DNA from: Gemmatimonadetes bacterium 2013_60CM_65_52
GTDB lineage: Bacteria > Gemmatimonadota > Gemmatimonadetes > Gemmatimonadales > Gemmatimonadaceae
Reading direction: 5' to 3'
Length of the DNA: 64,000 nucleotides
NCBI GenBank assembly: GCA_002215645.1
Contig: NGFI01000008.1
Location: 248,001-312,000, forward strand
Positions 10,048 through 19,522 of this stretch are shown here, in pieces. Position 1 is the first letter of the stretch. Each line of letters starts with the position of its first letter. The notes below the pieces were generated by a model, which did not search any database, was not told where the DNA came from, and saw nothing but the letters and a program-made list of their open reading frames with translations. Position numbers and translations under genes: made by a program.

Positions 10048-10074
10048 GAATGGCGTCGCAGGACGACGCCATTC
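10048..10074 (-). promoter_or_regulatory. Perfect 11-bp inverted repeat upstream of the RCC1 lipoprotein gene
   Basis: GAATGGCGTCG, a 5-nt loop CAGGA, then CGACGCCATTC: an uninterrupted 11-bp stem ending 27 nt before the ATG at 10021. It could be a regulator-binding dyad or a 5'-UTR hairpin of the lipoprotein mRNA. No T-run follows on either side, so a simple terminator is unlikely. Confidence 0.5.
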
Positions 10075-10417
10075 GGTCGAGCCAAAATAGTGCAGCTGCT
10101 ATTAAGTGAAAAGCAAGTTTGGCACACGGAGCTGTCACAGCGCGCCTTAAGAATTCCTTAAGCGCATGCACAGTGCCAATGCGCGATGTTCTGGCGATTG
10201 AAGCCTATCCCGATCTTAGGGCCGCGCCCCCACAATGGGGCAGCGATCATGCTTGCGCTGTCTTTGCTGTGTTGACGAGGCTGCCCTAAATGAGGTTCGT
10301 GCCCCGTTTGATCGAGGTTCGTCGATACCTCCGGCATCAGCTCGCAAAGAGACATCACACCACTGACGGTACGAGCCAAAGCGAATTGATGATAGCGCCA
10401 CGGACCTGACCGGCTAG

Positions 10418-10459
10418 AACTGGAGGACCCCGCGCGAGACGCGGGCCTCCACCCCAGTT
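10418..10459 (+). promoter_or_regulatory. Long imperfect hairpin directly upstream of radC
   Basis: Outer arms AACT/AGTT, then GGAGG/CCTCC, then CCCGCG/CGCGGG around a CGAGA loop: 15 base pairs in all, interrupted by two small bulges. It ends 13 nt before the radC ATG and would sequester part of the leader. There is no U-run, so it is not a canonical rho-independent terminator. Confidence 0.45.
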
Positions 10460-10472
10460 CAGAGGTCGCTCA

Positions 10473-11183
10473 ATGGCCGCATCGCTGCCCGCCGTAACCA
10501 GTCCGCTCGCCATCCGCGAGATCCCGCGATCCGAGCGGCCGCGCGAGCGGCTCGTCTCACTCGGTGCCTCCGCACTGAGCACCGCGGAGCTGCTCGCCGT
10601 CCTCCTCGGTTCGGGGACGACGAATCAATCCACGCTCCAGGTTGCGCAACAGATCCTGGGCGGGGCCAGTGGATCGCTGCGTCGCATCGCAATGCATCCC
10701 GTCGCGGCGCTCACGGCGACCCACGGCGTCGGCATCGCTCGCGCGGTCACCGTACACGCTGCTCTCGAGCTTGGCCGGCGCCTTGCCGCCGAAGTCCGAG
10801 AGGATGGCGCACCCGTCCGCTTCCCGCGCGACATCGTGCGCTTCTTCGCGCCACGTCTCGAGGATCTTCCGGTCGAGGAGTTCCATGTCGCCATCATGGA
10901 TGCGCAGCACCGGCTCGAGCGGGACGTCACGATAACGCGCGGCATTCTCACCTCCTCGCTCGTGCACCCGCGCGAGGTGTTTCGCGAGGCCATCGCGGAG
11001 CGCGCGGCGTCGGTGATTCTCGTACACAACCACCCGAGCGGCGACTCGACGCCAAGCGACGAAGATCGCAGCATCACCGAGCAGCTCGTGGCGGCGGGAA
11101 AGCTGCTGGACATTCCCGTCCACGATCACGTGATCATCGGCCGGGGCAGGTATACAAGCTTCGCAGAAGCTGGCCTGATATAA
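10473..11183 (+). CDS. radC: RadC-family JAMM/MPN+ domain protein
   Basis: 236 residues, full length. The N-terminal helix-hairpin-helix-like region (about residues 30-100, with TAELLAVLLGSGT) precedes the JAMM metal-binding motif HNHPSGDSTPSDED (about residues 185-198), which provides the His/His/Asp zinc ligands. RadC is named as a DNA repair protein, but its molecular role is unsettled; some members are linked to recombination at stalled forks. It stands alone on its promoter side and is followed 100 bp later by relA/spoT. Confidence 0.93.
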   Translation: MAASLPAVTSPLAIREIPRSERPRERLVSLGASALSTAELLAVLLGSGTTNQSTLQVAQQILGGASGSLRRIAMHPVAALTATHGVGIARAVTVHAALELGRRLAAEVREDGAPVRFPRDIVRFFAPRLEDLPVEEFHVAIMDAQHRLERDVTITRGILTSSLVHPREVFREAIAERAASVILVHNHPSGDSTPSDEDRSITEQLVAAGKLLDIPVHDHVIIGRGRYTSFAEAGLI

Positions 11184-11234
11184 CGGCTTCCGGGCCTCCA
11201 CTCCGACGCGCGCCCCCGTATCTTGAGAAGGAGG

Positions 11235-11255
11235 GTGCCGGTCTCTAACCGGCAC
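11235..11255 (+). promoter_or_regulatory. Perfect 8-bp hairpin in the radC-relA leader
   Basis: GTGCCGGT-CTCTA-ACCGGCAC, an uninterrupted 8-bp stem with a 5-nt loop. It starts right after an AAGGAGG at 11228-11234 that is too far from the relA start to serve it. It could be a processing site, a weak terminator for radC, or a leader structure for relA. No U-run follows. Confidence 0.4.
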
Positions 11256-11283
11256 GCGCTGGCGCACGGGCGCAGGAGTGGGC

Positions 11284-13443
<2,160 letters not shown>

Positions 13444-13470
13444 TCAGCTGCGGCGGGGCTCTCAAGGCCG

Positions 13471-13548
13471 AATGAACAACAGAGGACACAGAGAGCACAG
13501 AGACAACACGTAGTGCCTCTGTGTCCTCTGTGCTCTCTGTGGTTCATT
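13471..13548. repeat. Intergenic hairpin with 9-nt-phased ACAGAG units (copy A)
   Basis: Arms 13471-13504 and 13515-13548 pair at 28 of 34 positions around a 10-nt loop. Each arm holds three ACAGAG (or CTCTGT) units spaced exactly 9 nt apart (starts at 13479, 13488, 13497). It lies between the convergent relA and DUF4159 genes, where a transcription barrier would suit both. A related element lies at 18770-18845. Confidence 0.75.
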
Positions 13549-13595
13549 AGTCGTTTTCCGTTTTGCCGTTTTTCTTTTAAGACGTGCGTCTTTGT

Positions 13596-14405
13596 TCAGT
13601 GCGTCAGCGCGTACACCACATAGTTCACGCCGAGCTTGTACGCCTCGTTCTCGCCCGAGACGATGTTCGAGCCCTGGCCTGAAAACTCCCAGAAGTTGGA
13701 GACGTCCGTGTTGAAGTTGATGATCGCGATCATCCGCTTCCGGGGGTCATTGTCCTCATAGACTGCGCGCAGGATCGGTGCGCCGCGGTCGTAGTACTGT
13801 GGAATGATCGAGAGGGAATTGATCTCGAAGAACGAGTGAAAGATGGGATGCGAGGGCTCGAGGTCGAAGAAGCGAACGTCCGGGATTACGCGCTTCATCT
13901 GCGTCGTGAAGTTCAGCCAGCCGCCGGTGACGTTCCGGGAATCGTCGCGGAAATCGTCGAAGATCACGAACCCGCCCTTCTTGAAGTACGCGCGCAATCC
14001 CGCGGCCTCCTTGTCCGTCATCGTCCAGTAGCCGGCCTCGGACATGTAGGCCACGGGAAAGCGGAAGAGCAGCGGATCGTCCAGCGCGAATACATTGCTC
14101 GCGTCCAGCACGGGGCGAGCCTTGCTGATCGCCTGAACGATGCGCACGAGATTGTTCTCGGCCTTCTGATATCCGTGTGCCCATGCCGGGAGACCCATGT
14201 AGTAGAACCCGCCGGGTGCCGTGGTGTATTTGAGCCGCGCGAAGACGAAACGGCCGTCGTACGGCACGTTCCGAATGACGGGCTCCGGGGCATCGGCGCG
14301 AAAGAACCGCTGCGCTCCAGCCGCACTTCCCGCGAGCGGACTCACGGCCACCATCCAGGTGACAATCCGGCTCCGGGTCGACCACCGCATATCAGCTCTA
14401 CGCAC
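13596..14405 (-). CDS. DUF4159-domain exported protein
   Basis: 269 residues with a cleavable signal peptide (hydrophobic run ending in AGSAAGAQ near residue 31; a second Met at residue 6 is an equally good start). The rest matches DUF4159: [19 protein letters not shown] near the N-terminus, then [27 protein letters not shown] and [23 protein letters not shown]4159 proteins have a class-I glutamine-amidotransferase-like fold and often sit with MoxR/DUF58/BatA genes in other bacteria; none is nearby here. Function unknown, location periplasmic. It is divergent from uvrB (52 bp apart) and convergent with relA. Confidence 0.85.
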   Translation of the reverse strand: MRRADMRWSTRSRIVTWMVAVSPLAGSAAGAQRFFRADAPEPVIRNVPYDGRFVFARLKYTTAPGGFYYMGLPAWAHGYQKAENNLVRIVQAISKARPVLDASNVFALDDPLLFRFPVAYMSEAGYWTMTDKEAAGLRAYFKKGGFVIFDDFRDDSRNVTGGWLNFTTQMKRVIPDVRFFDLEPSHPIFHSFFEINSLSIIPQYYDRGAPILRAVYEDNDPRKRMIAIINFNTDVSNFWEFSGQGSNIVSGENEAYKLGVNYVVYALTH

Positions 14406-14457
14406 GGCCGCTCACCTCCGCTCTACCCGAACAAAACCCGACAGGCTACTTTTCAGC

Positions 14458-16521
14458 ATGGCGCGCGCACCCTTCGATTTGCAAGCCCCATTCAGTCCCG
14501 CGGGGGATCAGCCCAGAGCCATTGCCGAGCTGATCGCGGGGCTCGAGCGCAACGACCGCTTTCAAACGCTGCTCGGCGTCACCGGCTCTGGCAAGACGAT
14601 GACGATGGCCAACGTCATCGCGCATCACGGGCGTCCTACGCTCGTCCTGAGCCACAACAAGACGCTCGCCGCGCAGCTCTACGGCGAGATCAAGAGCTTC
14701 TTTCCCACGAACGCGGTCGAGTACTTCATCTCGTACTACGACTATTACCAGCCCGAGGCGTACGTCCCCACCACGGACACGTACATCGAAAAGGACGCGT
14801 CCATCAACGAGGACATCGACCGCCTCCGGTTGCGGGCGACGTCGTCGCTCATGGAGCGGGATGACGTCATCATCGTCGCCACCGTGAGCGCCATCTATGG
14901 ACTCGGCGACCCGGTGGCGTATCGCGAGCAGATGGTGACGCTCAAGCGCGGGCAGCGGATCAATCGCGACGACATCCTTCGCTCCCTCGTGAAGATCCAG
15001 TACAACCGCAACGACGTCGCATTCGACCGCGCCACGTTCCGCGTACGCGGCGACACGGTCGAGATTCTTCCGGCGTACGAGGAGCAGGGCGTGCGCGTCG
15101 AGCTGTGGGGCGACGAGATCGAGCGCATCTCGAAGATCAACGCGCTCACCGGCGAGACGATCACCACGCTCGACACCGCGGCCATCTATCCCGCGAAGCA
15201 TTTCGTCACGCAGCGCCCGACCATCGAGCGCGCCGTGAAGCTCATTCGCGAGGAGCTCGTCGAGCGGCTGAGCGAGCTGCGCGGCGCGGGCAAGCTGCTC
15301 GAGGCGCAGCGGCTCGAGAGCCGCACGAACTTCGACATCGAGATGATGCTGGAGATCGGCACGTGCGCGGGCATCGAGAACTATTCGCGGCATCTGTCGG
15401 GACGAACCAGCGGCGAGCGGCCGGCGTGCCTGTTCGACTACTTCCCCGAGGACTTCCTCGTCGTGGTGGACGAGTCGCACGTCACGCTGCCGCAGATCGG
15501 CGGCATGTTCAACGGCGACCGCGCGCGGAAGCTCACGCTCGTGGACTACGGGTTCCGGCTGCCGAGTGCGCTCGACAATCGGCCGCTCATGTTCGACGAG
15601 TTCCTTTCGCTCACGCCGCGGGCGGTGTTCGTCTCGGCTACCCCGGGCGAGCTGGACCTGCGGCTGTCCGAAGGCGTGGTGGTCGAGCAGATCATCCGGC
15701 CCACGGGGCTCATCGATCCCGAGATCGAGGTGCGGTCGGTGCGCGGGCAGGTGGACGACCTGCTCAATGAGATCAAGAAGCGCGTGGCGGTGACCGAGCG
15801 CGTGCTGGTTACGACGCTCACGAAGCGCATGGCGGAAGATCTCACGGACTATCTCCAGCAGGTGGGTGTGCGGGTGCGCTACATGCACTCGGACATCGAC
15901 GCCATCGAGCGCATGGAGATCGTGCGCGGCCTGCGACTCGGCGAATTCGACGTGCTGGTGGGCATCAACCTGCTGCGCGAGGGGCTCGACATGCCCGAGG
16001 TGTCGCTCGTCGCGATTCTCGATGCGGATCAGGAAGGATTCCTGCGGTCCGACCGCTCGCTGATTCAAACGGTGGGGCGCGCGGCGCGGCATCTGAACGG
16101 AAAGGCCATCTTCTACGCGGATCGCATTACGGGCTCCATGCAACGCTGCATGGACGAGACCTCGCGCCGGCGAACGCTCCAGACGGCGTACAACGAGGAG
16201 CACGGCATCACGCCCGTCTCGGTGGCCAAGAGCATCGACCAGGTGCGCTTCAGCACGCGCGTCGCCGATGCGCGCATCGAGCGCGAAGAGGAAAAGCCGA
16301 AGCGCGCACGCAGGGTTGCCGAGGCGGAAGCCAGGAATTATGAGCTGGTCGATCCCGAAGCGTTGGTGAAGATGCTGGAGGACCAGATGCGTGAAGCCGC
16401 CACCGCGCTGGACTTCGAGGCGGCGGCTCGCCTGCGTGACCAGCTCTTCGAGGTGAAGGCGCGCATGAGCGATCACGCGCCGCGCGCGCACGCAGCCGGT
16501 GATGCGCGGGGAGGCCGGTGA
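14458..16521 (+). CDS. uvrB: Excinuclease ABC subunit B
   Basis: DNA-damage verification helicase of nucleotide excision repair, working with UvrA and UvrC. ATG 14458 gives 687 residues starting [19 protein letters not shown], the normal UvrB N-terminus; the frame is open further upstream but that part is not UvrB-like. Walker [16 protein letters not shown] is near residues 40-54, the beta-hairpin [12 protein letters not shown] follows, and later helicase motifs include [23 protein letters not shown]. The UVR domain that binds UvrC is at the C-terminus. The gene overlaps tsaE by GTGA. Confidence 0.98.
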   Translation: MARAPFDLQAPFSPAGDQPRAIAELIAGLERNDRFQTLLGVTGSGKTMTMANVIAHHGRPTLVLSHNKTLAAQLYGEIKSFFPTNAVEYFISYYDYYQPEAYVPTTDTYIEKDASINEDIDRLRLRATSSLMERDDVIIVATVSAIYGLGDPVAYREQMVTLKRGQRINRDDILRSLVKIQYNRNDVAFDRATFRVRGDTVEILPAYEEQGVRVELWGDEIERISKINALTGETITTLDTAAIYPAKHFVTQRPTIERAVKLIREELVERLSELRGAGKLLEAQRLESRTNFDIEMMLEIGTCAGIENYSRHLSGRTSGERPACLFDYFPEDFLVVVDESHVTLPQIGGMFNGDRARKLTLVDYGFRLPSALDNRPLMFDEFLSLTPRAVFVSATPGELDLRLSEGVVVEQIIRPTGLIDPEIEVRSVRGQVDDLLNEIKKRVAVTERVLVTTLTKRMAEDLTDYLQQVGVRVRYMHSDIDAIERMEIVRGLRLGEFDVLVGINLLREGLDMPEVSLVAILDADQEGFLRSDRSLIQTVGRAARHLNGKAIFYADRITGSMQRCMDETSRRRTLQTAYNEEHGITPVSVAKSIDQVRFSTRVADARIEREEEKPKRARRVAEAEARNYELVDPEALVKMLEDQMREAATALDFEAAARLRDQLFEVKARMSDHAPRAHAAGDARGGR

Positions 16522-16991
16522 GCGACATACCGTCGCACGAGCCAATCATCCCACCGCTCGCCGACCACGGACATCTGGCCATGACCGAGAGCGAGCTCCG
16601 CGACTGGGGCCGGCGCTTCGGCCGTGCGGCCCATGCGCCGCTCGTCGTCACCATCACCGGCGAGCTGGGAGCCGGCAAGACGACGCTGGTGCAGTCGATC
16701 TGCTCGGGGTTTGGCGTGTCGGACGAGGTCACGAGCCCCACGTTCGCGTTGGTGCACGAATACGCATCGCCGAGATCCACGGTGCATCACCTCGACCTCT
16801 ATCGGCTCGACAACGAGGCGCAGCTCGATGCGCTGGCGTGGGACGAGATCGTGAACGGCCCGGGGCTCGTCCTCGTGGAATGGCCAGAGCGCGCGGGCAC
16901 TCGGCTTCCTGCGGGGCGTGTGACGCTGAGCCTCCAGCATCTTCCTCACGATCCCGACCGGCGGCTGCTCTACGCGGGGTGGCTCCAGTGA
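16518..16991 (+). CDS. tsaE: tRNA t6A37 biosynthesis ATPase TsaE
   Basis: P-loop ATPase of the threonylcarbamoyl-adenosine machinery, which works with TsaB, TsaC and TsaD. 157 residues; Walker [15 protein letters not shown] near residue 49 and the family motif [11 protein letters not shown] follow in normal order, then HHLDLYRL and VEWPERA. Starts at GTG overlapping the uvrB stop and ends overlapping tsaB by GTGA, so the three are translationally linked. tsaD is not in the window. Confidence 0.95.
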   Translation: MSDIPSHEPIIPPLADHGHLAMTESELRDWGRRFGRAAHAPLVVTITGELGAGKTTLVQSICSGFGVSDEVTSPTFALVHEYASPRSTVHHLDLYRLDNEAQLDALAWDEIVNGPGLVLVEWPERAGTRLPAGRVTLSLQHLPHDPDRRLLYAGWLQ

Positions 16992-17653
16992 TCACGCTGG
17001 TGCTCGAGACGGCAACGTATCACGGCAGCACGGCGCTGCTGCAAGACGCGACGCCGATCGGCGAGAAGAGCGTTGCGATGCGCGGACGCGAGCACGAGGC
17101 ACTCATGGCCGCGGTTGGTGATCTGCTGGAGGACGCGGGCGTGAAACCGCCGGAGCTCGGACGAATCGTGTGCGGCGCAGGGCCGGGTAGCTTCACGAGT
17201 CTTCGAATAGCGGCCGCCATTGCGAAGGGGCTGGCCGTCGCGACCGGAGCGACGTTGGTACCAGTGTCGTCGCTGCTGCTGCTTGCGGCCAGCCGGGAGC
17301 CAGTGAAGACCGGCCGAGTGCTGGCAACGCTGGACGCCATGCGCGGTGAGCACTACGTGCAGCTCTTCGACGTCGATGCCTTCGGCACGCCGCGCGAACT
17401 CGATGCCGCCGCTCGCGTTGCATCGGAACGGCTGGAGGAGATCGCGCGCGATCACGGTGCGGAGGTCATCGGGCCGCAGCAGTCGGATAAGACGCTCGTT
17501 GTACCCCATGCCCGTGGTGCGGCGCGCATCACAAAAATGATCGAGTCGACCGAGCCGGCTGATCTGGCAGCTTGGGAGCCGGGTTATGGACGGTTGGCCG
17601 AGGCTCAGGTGAAGTGGGAGGCGGAGCACGGGCGTCCGTTGATGGCTCAATGA
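16988..17653 (+). CDS. tsaB: tRNA t6A37 biosynthesis protein TsaB
   Basis: Scaffold partner of TsaD in t6A modification of ANN-decoding tRNAs. GTG 16988 begins [17 protein letters not shown], the expected ASKHA-type first strand; the open frame upstream lies inside tsaE and is discarded. 221 residues, normal length. The motif CGAGPGSFTSLRIAAAIAKGLA (about 58-79) is the TsaB signature. It overlaps tsaE by GTGA and rimI by ATGA. Confidence 0.95.
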   Translation: MITLVLETATYHGSTALLQDATPIGEKSVAMRGREHEALMAAVGDLLEDAGVKPPELGRIVCGAGPGSFTSLRIAAAIAKGLAVATGATLVPVSSLLLLAASREPVKTGRVLATLDAMRGEHYVQLFDVDAFGTPRELDAAARVASERLEEIARDHGAEVIGPQQSDKTLVVPHARGAARITKMIESTEPADLAAWEPGYGRLAEAQVKWEAEHGRPLMAQ

Positions 17654-18120
17654 CGACGGACTCGATCGTGGTGCGGCCGGCGTCGCGGGAGGATCTGGCG
17701 GCGATCCTGACGATCGAGAACGAATCATTTGCCGATCCGTGGGATGCGTCCTCGTTCGTCGCAACGCTCGAGCTGTCGCACATGCGCGTTCGCGTGGCGG
17801 AGCAGGGTGAGGGTGGCGAGCGAGAGCTATTGGGATACGTTGTAGCGATGTTGTTGGGCGACGAGGCGGAGATTGCCGATCTGGCGGTTTCTTCGACGGC
17901 GCGGCGGCGCGGGGTGGGCGGTTTCCTTTTGGATCATGCAATGGAGGAAACGCGGCGGGCGGGTGCCTCGGTCCTGTTTTTGGAGGTCCGGGAATCCAAT
18001 GTGGCGGCGCGTGCGTTGTACGAGTCCCGCGCGTTCAGCACGGTGGGCCGCCGGCGTGGGTACTATCGGCAGCCAGTGGAGGACGCCCTGATTCTCAAGC
18101 GCGATTTAGCGCCGACGTGA
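17650..18120 (+). CDS. rimI: RimI-type protein N-acetyltransferase
   Basis: GNAT enzyme expected to acetylate the N-terminus of ribosomal protein S18 or similar targets. ATG 17650 overlaps the tsaB stop; the open frame upstream is a tsaB shadow. 156 residues: substrate-side motif IENESFADPWDASSF, acetyl-CoA loop STARRRGVGGFLLDHAM, and the RimI hallmark LEVRESNVAARALYESRAFSTVGRRRGYY split over residues 115-145. The tsaE-tsaB-rimI order is common in bacteria and supports the call. Confidence 0.92.
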   Translation: MTTDSIVVRPASREDLAAILTIENESFADPWDASSFVATLELSHMRVRVAEQGEGGERELLGYVVAMLLGDEAEIADLAVSSTARRRGVGGFLLDHAMEETRRAGASVLFLEVRESNVAARALYESRAFSTVGRRRGYYRQPVEDALILKRDLAPT

Positions 18121-18235
18121 AGTAAAGTGTCACGTGAGGTGAAATGCGGATGTTGTGCAATGGAAAGATGTTGGCCAATCGGACTTTATCTTTAGCGTGT
18201 GGGCGAGACACTGACAACTCGTCCAGGAGGAAGGA

Positions 18236-18736
18236 ATGAGCCGGAGCCTGAATAAGGTCACCTTGATCGGCAATCTCGGAAACGATCCCGAAGTGCGGTC
18301 CACCACCGGGGGCAACCGGGTGGCCACGTTCTCCCTCGCCACGAGCCGGTCGTGGAACGACGCGAGCGGAACGAAACAGGAGAAGACCGAGTGGCACCGC
18401 TGCGTGGTCTGGAACACCAAGAACTCGCAATTGGCCGACATCGTGGAGCGGTACGTCAAGAAGGGCGACAAGCTGTACGTGGAGGGCCGGATCGAATACC
18501 GGCAGTGGACGGACAAGGACAACCAGACGCGCTACTCCACGGAGATCAACGTGCGGGAGCTCATCATGCTGGGCGGCGGCTCGGGTGCTCGGGGCGGAGC
18601 GGAGCATGACGGTGAGAGCGCTGGTGCGCGGTCGAAGGCGGCGGCTCCTGCAAAGGCCAAGGCTGGCGCGGGGACCGAGGACTTCGAGGACTTCCCCGGG
18701 GCGCTGGCGGACGAGGACGACGACCTGCCGTTCTGA
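18236..18736 (+). CDS. ssb: Single-stranded DNA-binding protein
   Basis: Coats single-stranded DNA in replication and repair and recruits partner enzymes through its tail. 166 residues: N-terminal OB fold (SLNKVTLIGNLGNDPEVR, then KLYVEGRIEYRQWTDKDNQ), a Gly/Ala/Lys-rich linker from about 113 to 145, and the acidic C-terminal tip DEDDDLPF used for protein contacts. A strong AGGAGG precedes the ATG. The 115-bp gap upstream should hold its promoter. It is followed by the repeat at 18770. Confidence 0.97.
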   Translation: MSRSLNKVTLIGNLGNDPEVRSTTGGNRVATFSLATSRSWNDASGTKQEKTEWHRCVVWNTKNSQLADIVERYVKKGDKLYVEGRIEYRQWTDKDNQTRYSTEINVRELIMLGGGSGARGGAEHDGESAGARSKAAAPAKAKAGAGTEDFEDFPGALADEDDDLPF

Positions 18737-18943
18737 CGTAGTCGAGCAATAGAGAAGACAGATGCTATTAAACCACAGAGAACACAGAGTGCACAGAGCG
18801 TGACTTTTCCTGGTTCCTCTGTGGGCTCTGTGATCTCTGTGGTTTGCAAGCTGTTCGAGAAGCCGATTTCTATCGACCGCCGGCATGGCGACGTAACGGG
18901 GTCGCTCGTGTAAGGTTTACGGCGCGTCCGGCATCCAGTGGAC
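18737..18943. other. 207-bp gap between ssb and the sigma-factor gene
   Basis: Contains the phased hairpin repeat (18770-18845) and about 98 bp of leader for the sigma-factor operon. I see no ORF or RNA gene and no clear -35/-10 pair. Confidence 0.6.
18770..18845. repeat. Intergenic hairpin with 9-nt-phased ACAGAG units (copy B)
   Basis: Arms 18770-18799 and 18816-18845 pair at 26 of 30 positions around a 16-nt loop. Each arm has three ACAGAG/CTCTGT units at 9-nt spacing, the same design as copy A at 13471-13548. It lies 33 bp after the ssb stop, between two genes reading the same way. Confidence 0.75.
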
Positions 18944-19522
18944 ATGCCAGTGCCACGCGGCGCATCGGCGCAACCGGACGCCCTCATCGACTCCGAGTCC
19001 TCCGCCACCCTTCGAAGCCGTATCGAGCGCGTCCAGGACGGCGATCGCGCTGCCCTGGGCGAGCTGTACGCGGAGTTCGGCGTGCAGGTCTATCGCACTG
19101 CACTCCGACTCACTCGTCACGCGGCCGATGCCGAGGACGTCACCCAGGACGTCTTTCTCAAGCTGCCCGCGGCAGTCGCGGGCTTCACGGGCGGATCGGC
19201 CAGCTTTCCGGCCTGGATTCGCAAGGTGACCGTGCGTCACGCGCTCATGCATCTGCGCGCCGGAAAGCGCCGCCGAGAGGTGAGCGTGGACGGCGTGATG
19301 GGGCTGATGTCCCGCGCCGACTCCGTTGCAAACCGCCTGACGCTCGATGCGGCGCTGACGCGCCTGCGCGCGCAGTATCGCGCCGTGTTTCTGCTCAAGG
19401 AAGTGGAAGGCTACGACCACGCCGAAATCGCCGAGCTGCTCGACATCTCCGTCGCCAGCTCGCAGGTCACACTCCATCGCGCGCGTCGAATGCTGCGCGA
19501 GCTGCTCGTGGGGTCACAATGA
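18944..19522 (+). CDS. ECF-type RNA polymerase sigma factor
   Basis: About 192 residues. Region 2 is recognisable from LGELYAEFGVQVYRTALRLT to DAEDVTQDVFLKL; region 4 is the helix-turn-helix DHAEIAELLDISVASSQVTLHRARRML. There is no region 3, as in extracytoplasmic-function sigma factors. ATG 18944 is used; GTG 18938, two codons earlier, is equally possible. The stop overlaps the start of the anti-sigma gene by ATGA, the classic arrangement for a co-made sigma/anti-sigma pair, so the sigma factor is probably held inactive at the membrane until an envelope signal arrives. Confidence 0.93.
   Translation: MPVPRGASAQPDALIDSESSATLRSRIERVQDGDRAALGELYAEFGVQVYRTALRLTRHAADAEDVTQDVFLKLPAAVAGFTGGSASFPAWIRKVTVRHALMHLRAGKRRREVSVDGVMGLMSRADSVANRLTLDAALTRLRAQYRAVFLLKEVEGYDHAEIAELLDISVASSQVTLHRARRMLRELLVGSQ

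Larger units (their letters stand above)
10022..10472. other. 451-bp gene-free region between the RCC1 lipoprotein and radC
   Basis: No convincing ORF or RNA gene is seen. The left part is visibly more AT-rich than the surroundings and holds a perfect 11-bp hairpin (10048-10074) and the palindrome-like CTTAAGAATTCCTTAAG (10146-10162). The middle holds two direct copies of GAGGTTCGT whose starts are 22 nt apart (10292 and 10314). The right end holds a long imperfect hairpin (10418-10459) immediately before radC. It must contain divergent promoters for the two flanking genes, but I cannot place -35/-10 boxes with confidence. Confidence 0.7.

Noticed and set aside
10146-10162. CTTAAGAATTCCTTAAG as an operator
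   Set aside because: It is a near-palindrome of common hexamers in an AT-rich patch, with no second copy and no link to a start; noted only in the region entry.
10022-10171. 50-residue extension of the RCC1 lipoprotein
   Set aside because: It would place the lipoprotein signal internally and covers the perfect dyad; ATG 10021 gives a normal signal peptide.
14446-16545. 699-residue open frame on the minus strand opposite uvrB
   Set aside because: The + strand encodes a full UvrB with all motifs. The antisense frame is His/Arg/Glu-rich without any domain, as expected from high-GC third-position bias.
18129-18142. TCACGTGA palindrome upstream of ssb
   Set aside because: Short 8-mer; too weak to call a site.
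18844-19518. 225-residue N-terminal extension of the anti-sigma frame
   Set aside because: It lies over the sigma-factor gene in another frame and is Arg/Gly-rich; the ATGATG at 19519 coupled to the sigma stop is the better start.
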